From positions 4,526,001-4,590,000 of the forward strand of contig NC_070571.1 of the NCBI RefSeq assembly GCF_026914185.1: a DNA stretch of 64,000 nt, given 5' to 3'. The DNA comes from Puccinia triticina. Lineage: Eukaryota > Basidiomycota > Pucciniomycetes > Pucciniales > Pucciniaceae. This document shows positions 35,647-45,400 of this stretch, in pieces. The notes under the pieces were generated by a model. That model had not been told where the DNA came from, ran no database searches, and saw nothing but the letters and a program-made list of their open reading frames with translations. How positions within the stretch are numbered: the stretch's first letter is position 1; each line of letters begins with the position of its first letter. Both the position numbers and the translations under genes were made by a program.

Positions 35647-38105
35647 ATGGATCCTGCTTCCGATGCCTCCCTGCTCCCAAATCCAGCCCTCCTACCAAAC
35701 GCGCCCGCTCCGGATGTCCACAGTGATGCAGAAAATGTGGTCTCGTCTTCTGGTATGTACATCTAACACTTTCCTATCTCCTCCAAGAATTTACCAACTT
35801 CAAATTATGCTTTTGTAGCTTTAGATACGCTCAGGGGGCCGGCCCCTTCGCTCGAAGCCTACGCGAATTACAAGGCAATCTCACAACCTACTCTCCTTCG
35901 TAGTGAGAGAAGGCAAGCTGGAAAAAAGGATTATGTGACGAGTTGTTCCAGGCTCGAGGAAATATTGGAGCAGGCTTTGGGTCTTTCAGAGTCTCTTCCT
36001 GTCCCTCCGGCTCAAATCATTTCCGGGATCAGAGACATCCAAGAGGAGTGCCGAAAGAGAAAGCGAGGTGAGTCATGTCTACGTGACTACTGGCTGCATG
36101 GTACAACACTAACTCCCCAACTTCTTTCAGACGTGAACAAAGGGAAGCCAATCCCTCCGGAGGATTTGATAGACCTTACGAATGAGAGCGACAATGAAGA
36201 TTTTGATAAATCCACGCAAGTAACCTCAGCGTCCAAATCACTCCCCAAACGTAAGCGCTTAGAGGACAACAAATTACCGTGCAAAAAAACGAGTCCCCAG
36301 CAGTCCCTTCGCCCAGAATCCCCCCATTCTTCCCCATTGGTCGGCCAACACAAGCCAGATCATCTTGGTCCCGCCGAGGATGCTCATGATGCCCCGTTAC
36401 ATGGAAAAATAGGTAAGTTTTTATTCGACTTCCCCTTCATTGTTCAAAGTCTAAATGTGGCTTTTTTGTAAGATCATCCAGACGCTGCATCTCGGACCGC
36501 CTCACATACCACCGGTACCCTTCCTGAAATTGCTGCCCCTGCGGCCACCACCACACTCAACTCAACTCGGCCAGATCTTGCTAAGACTCAGACACCAGCC
36601 AACTCGACTGACGAGCAGGTGCGAGTGAATCTTTCCTCAGCAACATCGACTGGTCCGACTTCTACCAACAATCCGGCCTTACCACCCGCTACTGGGCCAC
36701 AAGTCAACCCCAATTTGCCTCATGATAGCTTCCCAACTCCTTCGCCGGCCAATCCCACCAATGCTCCTCTCCTTAAAGCACCACCTGCCCCCATGATCAC
36801 TCTTCTCTCATTGGCCGCAAACACAGGCTCAGCACATCCTGCTCCTTCAGATCAAACACACGCTCCTTCTACATCTACCAGCCAGCCGAGTCCTATCAGT
36901 TTCATCAAAGACAAATCTATCAGAAGCAAGGTGCATGTCATCCTGAAGAATTTCCAGGGAAACCTCAACCGTCAAAAGTTCACGGCTGTGCACAATTCTA
37001 TCCATTCCTTCCTTGACTGTTGAGCAAAATCTATGCACAAGAGGACCCCGCCACCGGATTTACCTCAGTTCAGCTTGGTTCAGTCGGAATCTACCCATAA
37101 ATCTTGGTTGAAAGAGATTCAAAAGCATTGTAAGTCTGACCGTTTGCCGGAATATTATTTTTCATAATAAATTGCTTTATCTCCTTCTTAATTCACCCTC
37201 TTCTTTTGTTTCAATTCAGTGGGAACGATTTTATTACCCGCAAACGATGAGCCTTGGTTCGCGCCTACATTGATTGATATCTCACAAATCCAGTCGGCAA
37301 ACCTCGAAGACTTGAAGGCAAGTAGCCATGTCGAATTCAGCTTTGCCCTGTTGCTTCGGGAAATCCAAAAACCGTCAAAGCTCCAGTTGTCTTGATGGTC
37401 CAACTGCATCGCCACCTCGATCCAGTTGACTGCACAGGGATTCTCCGTTAAGCCGCCGCCATTAGCCAACTTGGAAAGCAACAACCTTGGGTTGCATTTG
37501 CGCATTCTTGACTATCTGACTAACTGCAAGACTTCTACATTGAACTCAAATGCAGACGACGGAACCGTGCGCAACGACATGGCACTTAAACCCTTGAATC
37601 AGTTGCATGACTTGATAATTAATGTTTTCATCACCTACGGAATCATCCGAGGTTCTGCTGCCGCCGATGTGGAACCCAAGGCAAATTCTGCAGATAGTCA
37701 GGAACTCGTGCTGCAAAAGAAGGACCTCGAAAAATATCGCTCAAGACATAATTATATTCCTTTCTGCCTTTACCTTGTCGCCGGTGTTTGTGGTCTTATG
37801 TTGGCTCCTAACAACCGGCAGTTTGCCTCCGGTGCATCGACTTTGGGTTTCCTGAGCGCTGTGGAACTCCTCTTCAAAAAAAACGTTCCTCAGCGCGAGG
37901 CTTTGGAACCTGTTTGGAGAGGCTTGGCTCCTATATTGACGGTCTTTTCATCAAATCTTTCCTCACCCCCAACTGCCTATTCAATTTCCGCCGTCCACAA
38001 ATCCTTCAACTTGCCAAAGCAATTACCGCCGACTTCCTAGTTTGCCTTCAAAACCAATTCCCGGTGACTAAATTTGAACTCCCTTGCAGCATTACTGCCA
38101 AATGA
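35647..38105 (+). pseudogene. Unknown protein gene in CACTA element, with two in-frame stops and a frameshift
   Basis: Starts MDPASDASLLPNPALLPN at 35647. Spliced exons (introns near 35753, 36066, 36411 and 37130, GTATGT, GTGAGT, GTAAGT and GTAAGT donors) encode a basic segment (RKRKR), then EDLIDLTNESDNED, which looks like a SUMO-interacting motif, then a long Pro/Ser/Thr-rich linker and a C-terminal folded region with two hydrophobic stretches (FCLYLVAGVCGLMLAP). The frame is broken by TGA after FLDC (37021-37023), by TGA after SKLQLS (near 37393) and by a shift near 37910 between QREALEPV and RLGSYIDGLF. The end in the shifted frame is about 38105. I do not recognise the family. Confidence 0.6.
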
Positions 38106-38813
38106 TTTGTTTTTTCTTGCTCACCAATATGCTCTTCCAGTATAAAATTATTTTCCTTTTTAAATTATGTTACTTTCCAAAATATAAAAATACAAAAACA
38201 CCAAATGTCAAATTTATTTTTTGTCTTTTATGCTCATGTCTACAGGGTGGTTTGAAATGTGGATTTTCACTATCTAGAAATGTCATGGATGCCTCTTCAT
38301 GCTTCTGAATTGAAACATAATTTCCTGACAAAGTACTTGTGCCTGTCAAAAATGCTTGGTTAATCAATATTAATGAATTCCTGCTGTTGCTTGTGCCAAT
38401 TTTACTCATTTTTGTTGAAACATTCTCAAGTAGTATTACAATCTTTAGCAAATCACATAGCATGTTTAAGACAACATGAGCTCTGGGGCCAGAATATAAC
38501 AAAATGGACATTATGAGGCCCATGCATCTTTGTGGAGATGGACAGCCCAAACTGAATCCAGTGACATCTGATGCCCTGCCTGCATAGTTTTCATTGAGGA
38601 ACCAGGTGAGGTGATGGAGGAGGGTAAATTGAAAAAAAAAATCACGCAACATATCTACTTCCTCAAATAAAAAAAGAAGGCATTTTGACATAAATTGCAC
38701 ACTTTTGATGTGGTTTTTTTGTGCTACACTAGAAGTATCCATGCCACATTTCTTGGGGGGAAAGATTAGGAATACATAAGTAAAATGTAAGGATAATATA
38801 AAAATTGCATGAG
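38106..38813. other. CACTA right subterminal region
   Basis: A+T-rich, no supportable gene. Confidence 0.45.
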
Positions 38814-38943
38814 AAACATGTAAGAAACATATAGGAAACATGTAAGAAACATATAGGAAACATGTAAGAAACATATAGGAAACATGTAAGAAACATATAG
38901 GAAACATGTAAGAAACATATAGGAAACATGTAAGAAACATATA
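38814..38943. repeat. 22-bp tandem repeat near the CACTA right end
   Basis: About six near-perfect copies of GAAACATGTAAGAAACATATAG, ending about 50 bp before the terminal inverted repeat. Subterminal repeats in CACTA elements often bind the transposase, but no binding is shown here. Confidence 0.85.
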
Positions 38944-38994
38944 CAAGGCATGTTTCAGTTTTATTTGATGAATTTACAACTATTTTTATATAAA

Positions 38995-39043
38995 TGTTTC
39001 AGCATGGCAATGTGCACATGTTGCCTCCCTTTTTGGGGTGGTG
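38995..39043 (-). repeat. CACTA right terminal inverted repeat
   Basis: Reverse complement of 19861-19910 with one gap and a few mismatches; ends GGGGTGGTG at 39043. Confidence 0.9.
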
Positions 39044-39046
39044 AGA

Positions 39047-39705
39047 GAACATGAGTCTTCACAAGATTCTTAGAAGCAGGGATGATGTACTTTGCGAGGA
39101 AAGGTCGGTGCATTCTTGCCTGATAAAAAAAGAATCTCACGTCAGTTCGATAGATCTGAGAAGAGGGTATCAGAAAATCCGTACAACAGGGTCCCAGTCA
39201 TTATGTGAGACAATAACCTTGAGTTGGTTATCTTCTCCCGCGTGCGGACTTGGTATCTCCGCCTTTTCGACAATAACACCAAGTCCAACGACCCCAGTAC
39301 AGTTTGTAAAGTCGAGAGCAAGATCAACTGCTTTTCCGATGCGCATTATGGAGTCCTGGGTATATGTGATCGTTGGCGTACTTCCATCGTTGAGGGCAAT
39401 CATTCGAGCTCCAGTCAAAGAGTACAAGACACCCTCCTCGAGAGCATTTGTGATTGCAGTATTCGCCATCAATTTGACTTCAAAATCTATCTCCTTTTCG
39501 CCTGCAACACCAGAACATTGAAAAAAAGTCCCAGTGGTCACCAGCCCGTATTGGTTGCCACGAACTACATCAAGTTTGGACTACAAAACAAACAAGTGAG
39601 TTGTTGAAAGCAAAAATAACGTGTAAGAAAAATGCTCACATCACCTGTAGCTTTGAAGTGTCCAGAAATAATATTTGGGTGGTTCGAGGGTCTTGCGGTA
39701 GACAT
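39047..39705 (-). pseudogene. Helitron-borne paralog OB-4, 5' part (split by the CACTA element)
   Basis: Minus-strand exons: 39705-39640 (22 codons, MSTARPSNHPNIISGHFKAT), 39580-39185 (132 codons, GVIVEKAEIPSPHAGED followed by LKVIVSHNDWDP) and the start of exon 3 at 39155-39047 (RPFLAKYIIP...KTHVL). It is completed at 19860-19287. The FLAKYIIP segment aligns with ILVEYVVP in the paralog at 9185, and the join YVLGREMEIVG aligns with VGRQVLFCG. This is the first of the four paralogs from the Helitron 5' end. Its only lesion seen is the CACTA insertion. Confidence 0.72.
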
Positions 39706-40314
39706 CGTTGGGGATGAGTTACGGTCGGGATGAAAGACGTGAATGGATGTTGTCTCGGAAATGTCAGGTTGAAATGTGAATCGGCCGTGTCTGAATCACA
39801 GGAATGGAATGGGGAAACTGTGGCGGATGGGAGGGAGAAAAGCAGGAATGGTCGTTATTTATAATGAGGGGAACACAAAGTAAAGCATGAGGCCCTTTTG
39901 GAAGGGATGGCTTGGTGCGCGGCCAAAATATCAGGCGTGCCCTTGAAAAGTAACATACAGTTAGGGCCGCTAGGGTACTACTCATTGCTAGGGTAGCAGG
40001 ATGAAAATTTGACGTACCCTTCCTGCAATGTGAGTCCTGCTGGCGCGTGATGGACGAGGTTCCATGGAAATCGCTGAGAAAAAACTGGAATACTGCGCGG
40101 GAAGAGTGACCGTAAACAGTTGTCGCGCGCAAGTTCCTTCAAGGAGTAATTGAGTTTCAGGTGAATGCAAAGGAGAGAGACGCAAGGCTTACCAGCGGAT
40201 GTGTTACGCGAGAAGGGGTCCACGAGGAACGGGTATTTGGTAATTGGGTGAAATTGTATTGAAAAAAAAAAAGCCGAAGGGCAACGAAGTGGGGATGCGG
40301 GCTACGCTGAAACA
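39706..40314. other. Upstream region of paralog OB-4
   Basis: About 600 bp, presumably the promoter of the minus-strand gene. No other exon is supported. Confidence 0.4.
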
Positions 40315-41060
40315 TCACCCCTTGTATTGGGTCTGAGGTTGTGAAGAATTTCGGGGTCGAGACATGTGATATTCCTGAGGGTTCCTGACGAGTTTGGTGT
40401 CGAATTCGGTTTCAGATACGAAACTGTATGAAAGAAACAGGCGAAGTCAAAATGTCAGCGGAAAAGATGACGGCAACAATTTTGGCATGTGAGCTGCGAG
40501 AAGACATTAACCCTTGTATTGGGTCCGGGGCTCTCGACGAGTTGAAGGTCGAAATATCTGATCTTCTTGAGGGTTCCGGACGAGTTCGGGGCCGAAACAA
40601 CTCGTAAGATGAGGACCTTTCTGGGTATTCTGCCGAATGTAAGGCGAAGCATCCCAAAGGGGCCGATGTAGTGATCAGAAGGAGGTGGCGTAGTTTAGGG
40701 GAAATTTGAAGACGGTGGAATATACAGGAGTGTCTGTCTTTCCTGGCGTAGTTTAGGGGAAATTTGAAGACGGTGGAATATACAGGAGCGTCTGTCTTTC
40801 CTCGTAACCGGTGAAATAAAAAGGGTGTCTTGACAAGTCTGGGGTCGAAATATGTGATCTTCTTGAGGGTTCCAGACGAGTTCGGGGCCGAAACAACTCG
40901 TAATATGAGAACCTTTCTGGCTATTATGCCGAGTGTGAGGCGAAGCATCCCAAAGGGGCCGATGTAGTGATCAAAAAGGGGTTGGCGTAGTTTAGGGGAA
41001 ATTTGAAGACCGTGGAGTATACAGGAGCGTCTCTCATTTCCTCGTAACCGGTTGAAAAAA
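40315..41060. repeat. Degenerate direct repeats near the Helitron 5' end
   Basis: Three related blocks (about 40315-40440, 40510-40810, 40838-41060) share GGGTTCCGGACGAGTTCGG and GGCGTAGTTTAGGGGAAATT. The second block contains an internal duplication of about 60 bp. The long open frame across them on the minus strand follows the repeats and is not treated as a gene. Confidence 0.75.
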
Positions 41061-41114
41061 ATAGCACCTTCTAAGAATATAAAGCCTCGACCCGTCATGG
41101 TAGATGTTTCCCTT

Positions 41115-41152
41115 GCGGCTCCGGATTTTGGCTTTTTTGCTGCCGGAGCCGC
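41115..41152. other. Hairpin near the Helitron 5' end (1)
   Basis: GCGGCTCCGG (41115-41124) pairs perfectly with CCGGAGCCGC (41143-41152) around an 18-nt loop. Confidence 0.75.
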
Positions 41153-41185
41153 CTGTTACAATGGGGGCTTATTGGAAAGGGGGTT

Positions 41186-41218
41186 TTAGACTGGTTAGCG
41201 GGACTCGCGCCAGTCTAA
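41186..41218. other. Hairpin near the Helitron 5' end (2)
   Basis: TTAGACTGG (41186-41194) pairs with CCAGTCTAA (41210-41218), with an inner GCG/CGC pairing. Confidence 0.7.
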
Positions 41219-41235
41219 TTGCTACGCATTGTGGG

Positions 41236-41425
41236 CGCAATGACTGGGTTATCCAAAGTCATAAAACAAAAAGAATCAGGGCAAACCCATGACAAAAATT
41301 TCTGTCAATCACTGTTTTATTGAAACTTAGCGCAATGACTGGGTTATCCAAAGTCATAAAACAAAAAGAATCAGGGCAAACCCATGACAAAAATTTCTGT
41401 CAATCACTGTTTTATTGAAACTTAG
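41236..41425. repeat. Tandem 2 x 95 bp duplication of the Helitron 5' terminus
   Basis: 41236-41330 and 41331-41425 appear identical, each starting CGCAATGACTGGG and ending TTGAAACTTAG. The second copy ends at the true terminus, so the Helitron has two 5' ends in tandem. Confidence 0.9.
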
Positions 41426-41426
41426 A

Positions 41427-41990
41427 TTAAGCTCAAAGTATGTACAAATGGGGAGATTACATACCCATTTATGTAAATCCCCTTCTGAATTCCGTGATCA
41501 CTCCTCCTTGGAGTTAAGGATCTCTCAGGACCTTGACTCAAAGGAGGGAGCTGATCCCTGCAATATAAAAAGGGAGGTCTCTCACCTGTAGAGATTCTCC
41601 CACCAAGATTATTGCCATACAAACCCGTGTACCTTACTGAAAATACAGTGAGTGGGGTTTTTACATAGTCTACTAACCATCTTCTTCCTTTACAGCCCTT
41701 TCTCTCTCTTCGTGTATCTCTACCCTAGGTACAGGTGTTATTATCACACCTGTAACCTAGAAGATAAGTGAGTTCCTCCTTATACCGCAACGGCGCTTGG
41801 CTTGATTTTCGCCGCGTCCCCTTACACACGTAAGGGTGCCAGTCCCTCCGCCTCTCGGCGTTGAGTTGGACTTTATTCCACTGGCTTTCCAGCTATAGTG
41901 TGACCATTCTCCGCTTGCCGCTACTTCTCCGCCGCGGCCCGCGAGCTAAAACCCATCAGAGTTACATCACATAAGAGACAAACCCTGACA
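41427..41990 (+). repeat. Element B 5' LTR, second part
   Basis: Matches 47888-48451 with about three differences. It resumes exactly at TTAAGCTC after the Helitron. Confidence 0.95.
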
Positions 41991-42470
41991 ACTGGGGGTC
42001 TGGCCGGGAAATCTTTTCCTGTGTACCCAGCAAACCATATAATTCTTACATATAAAGAATCTCTTTACATTAAAAGTCCGCTCCGACTCCGGTCGCAGTT
42101 TCTAAGACAACCCTCCTCTCTTAGAAGCTTTTATAGCTCTTTCCCCGATCACGGTCGGCTCATACTTAACACCTTGGCTGATAAAGAGTTCTTCTCGCTA
42201 TCCTCACAGACTTGAGCCTTGCTTCCGGTCATCGCACGATAACCAGTACTCTTGACTGAAACGACTGAGCTCTCCGAACTCTTCACCTGATCCTGTATCA
42301 TAAACAGTAAGAGATCATCTAAAATTTTAGTGTTTTTTTCTTTGGTACCATCTGACGATAATCCTTCTATTGCGTTTCAATAGTGTCTACTTCTAAGCTT
42401 ACGTACGCTGGAGCCGTCCGTTCAACCACTCCTACCTCCAATCCGGTCCCTGCGATCGTTTGTCAATAAG
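41991..42470 (+). other. Element B leader with primer-binding site
   Basis: After a 2-nt gap from the LTR, TGGGGGTCTGGCCGGG (41993-42008) fits a tRNA 3'-end primer-binding site and resembles that of element A (TGGGGGCCTCATCGGG). The rest of the leader holds no supportable gene. The gag-pol frame is already open from 42384. Confidence 0.7.
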
Positions 42471-45400
42471 TTGAAACCCTTGAGTGAACAAACTCCTTTA
42501 AAAAATTCTCACAATAATTCTCTTGACTTTCTTCCTCCTTCAAACCTGACTGCTCAATCCAGCAGGGATAAAGGGAAAAATGTTGAGAAATGTCATTCTG
42601 TTGAATTGCCACCTGCTGTAGGAACTTCCAACAGTCATAAAAATCCAGAGCAAATTTGTTCTTGCCATAAAAGAATCTCTGAACTTAAGTTTGAGCATGA
42701 GCTCCTTAAAGAAGTCAATGACAAACTTGATTTCCTTGTAGAAATAGGAGAACAACCTATTAAGGACATTAATGAGAGAATTTTTTCAATGGAGAAAAAG
42801 AATGAGGAACGCTTTTCTACTTTGCTTGATAAATTGGAAGAGTTGAAGACTCTAAGCACTACTTTAGCTAATAAGCCAAGTGCTCCATCAAGTAATGTAA
42901 ATGTTAATCCAAGCACCTTTTTTCCTGGCCTAACTCCACAAGCAATGCCTAGACAACAAGAAAAAGAGAATTTTTTCAATGTTAACCAGACCAAAACAGA
43001 AATGGATCCTGGTAGACTAAATGAATTATTTGAAATTCCTGCAACGACTCCTCACCCTCAAATGACAGCCAGACAAGATATTTCTCAAGAGTCCAGTAAA
43101 GTTATATTACAAGGCCTGTCTAAGATGGAAGCTTGGCCTACCTTCTCAGGAGAAGGAGAGTACAATCACGTAGACTTTATTGAATGGATTGATACAATTC
43201 AACAAGACTCTAGAATTGAGGACATTGTTATTACTTCTAAATTGAAAAACATGTTCCCTGGTGTAGCCCATGCATGGTTTTCCAGTGTTAGATCTATGGT
43301 AGGAGATAAACCTTGGTCCTTCTGGAAAGATGCCATAAATCAGAAGTATGGGACTCCAGCATGGAGACGCAGACTTCTTATTATTTACCAGAAAGACAAA
43401 TTTGTTCCTGGTACTACACCAGCAGCAACCTGGGTCACAAGACAGTATAAGAGGATCATGGCTTGTGAACCTCAAACAAATCATGAAAGTCTTATGTTTA
43501 AGCTTTTAACCCAAATGGAAGGAGATGTTAGTTTTGCTGCTCAAAATGCAATGAAAGACAATCAGACTTTAACTTCTCTTATTAATGCTTTGGAAGATAT
43601 TGCAGAATATACTAACATAGGCAAGAGAAAACCTGGTTATATGCAAAATGGCAAAACTTACTCTCATCCTAATGGATCAGACAAGAATAAGGATAATTCA
43701 ACTAAGTCCAATGCTGAAGTCAAATTTTATTCTTGTGATAAGACAGGGCATACTTCAAGGAATTGCCCTAAAAATTCCAAGAAAGTAGCTGCTATAGGTG
43801 ATGAGGATGACACAGAAAATCCTGAAGCAGATTCAGAAAGTGATTCTGGAAACCAGAAGGCTGATCCGAATGTCCTCTGTGTAATTCCTAATACTTTGGA
43901 TTATTTCATCACACCTATCAGTGGTAGCAATAAGATTGTTTCCATGACATGTCGTGGAAAGACATGCAAAGTCCTGTTAGACTCTGGAGCTTTCAAGTCA
44001 GTTGTAGGACAGAATTATTTATCTAAATTCTGCCCTGATTGGGAAAAATTTGTCATATCAAAATCTTATGACAAATTCCACAGTTGCTCAGACAAGCTTA
44101 ACACTTTGGGAATAGTTAAAGTTCATCTTAAGTTTGGCAACTATGTTTTCCCCACTGATTTTATTGTTATTGAGAATGCAGTTGTAAACTACTTTATCAT
44201 AGGAAATGACTACTTAAGTCACTTTAAGATTTCTATTATGAATGACTCAGGCAGCTATTTCAAAATTGGTACAGATAACTTTAAACATCAATTTGTAAAA
44301 GATAAAAACAGTGTAGTAGCTATAACTCAATCATCACAGGAAGCTTTCACCCAAGAAGTAATTGAGAGTTCTAAAATAAATGTGAAACTCTCTGAAATTC
44401 AGAGAAAACAATTATTGCAATTACTTTTTGACAATAAATCAGCCTTTGCCACTATAGAAGAGCCATTCGGCGCAATTAAAGGGCATGAGGTTAAGACTTT
44501 AAGTATTGATAGACCTTATCCTCCAGTACTTCGTAAAGCACCATATCCTGCTAGTCCTAGAAGCAGAGAAGCTTTAGAAGAACATATACAGGCTCTACTT
44601 AAACTCAAAGTAATTAGAAAAGTGGGAGCAAATGAATTAGTTGATATAACTACACCAGTTATTATTGCCTGGCATAACAACAAGTCAAGACTAGTAGGAG
44701 ACTTTAGAGCACTTAACACCTATACTAATCCTGACAGGTATCCTATGCCTAAAATTATGGAATCCTTGAGTAAACTTCACAACTCTAAATACATCACTTG
44801 TATGGATGTACTTAAAGGATTCCATCAAAATGTTATTCACCCAGACAGCAGACAATTTTTGAGAATTGTCTGCCACCTAGGTGTATTTGAATATTTGCGT
44901 ATGACTTTTGGTATTAAAAATGCACCATCTCATTTTCAGAGAATGATGGATAATGAATTTGCTAATGAATTGAATCAGCTTTGGCTCATCATCTACATAG
45001 ATGATATTATTGTTTTCTCTGATAATTGGAATGATCATTTGTGCAGATTGAAAATATTCCTAAACAAAGTCACTAGAATGAATATGAAAATTTCACTTTC
45101 CAAGTGTCAATTTGGTTTTTCTGTGTTCAAAGCCTTGGCACACATTGTTAGTGGACTTTCTCTAGGAATTGACAAGTACAGAGTGGCTGCAGTTCTTTTG
45201 AAACCTATACCACAAAACTTAAAAGAAATGCAAATGTTTTTAGGTTTTGCAGGATATTACAGGTTACACAATCAGAATTTTGGCGCTATGGCGTCCAGCC
45301 TTTATAAACTATGTAGTCCTAGTGTAGTTTTTGAAATGACAGCAGAACGCGTAGCCGCTTATGAAGCAATTAAATTTGCTTTAACAAATGCTCCTTTGCT

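Larger units (their letters stand above)
19861..39043. mobile_element. CACTA/EnSpm-like DNA transposon inside paralog OB-4
   Basis: Terminal inverted repeats of about 50 bp start CACCACCCCAAAAAGGG at 19861 and end with the complement at 39043. They are flanked by the 3-bp duplication AGA (19858-19860 and 39044-39046). Removing the element with one AGA rejoins the split exon in frame (KTHVL | YVLGREMEI). CACTA elements make 3-bp duplications and carry Tnp2-type transposases, and one is present at 26772-30294. Full length 19.2 kb, or about 18 kb without the nested fold-back element. It also carries an SNF2-family gene, four genes or pseudogenes of unknown function, palindrome clusters and a subterminal tandem repeat. 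The termini begin CACC rather than CACTA, so subfamily placement is tentative. Confidence 0.9.
8708..41426 (-). mobile_element. Helitron (minus strand) inside the 5' LTR of element B, itself carrying a CACTA element
   Basis: The insertion splits the LTR exactly between A and T (CCTGA|TTAAGC in the intact LTR) with no target duplication, as Helitrons do. Read on the minus strand it begins TCTAAGTTTCAAT at 41426 and ends CTAG at 8708. A GC-rich hairpin (8720-8734) lies 8 nt before the CTAG. It contains a Rep-helicase gene and four paralogous genes, all on the minus strand. Full span is 32.7 kb, or about 13.5 kb without the CACTA insertion. Boundaries are supported to the base by comparison of the two element B LTRs. 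Confidence 0.93.

Noticed and set aside
38814..38943. Regular repeats that could suggest a CRISPR array
   Set aside because: The 22-bp units are directly tandem without unique spacers, and the window is eukaryotic.
38170..38946. Long minus-strand open frame with repeated FLYVSYMFLTC peptides
   Set aside because: The peptide repeat is the translation of the 22-bp tandem array and its flank. No start context, domain or splice logic supports a gene.
40412..41098. 228-codon minus-strand open frame near the Helitron 5' end
   Set aside because: It runs through degenerate direct repeats and mirrors their duplication. No recognisable protein features.
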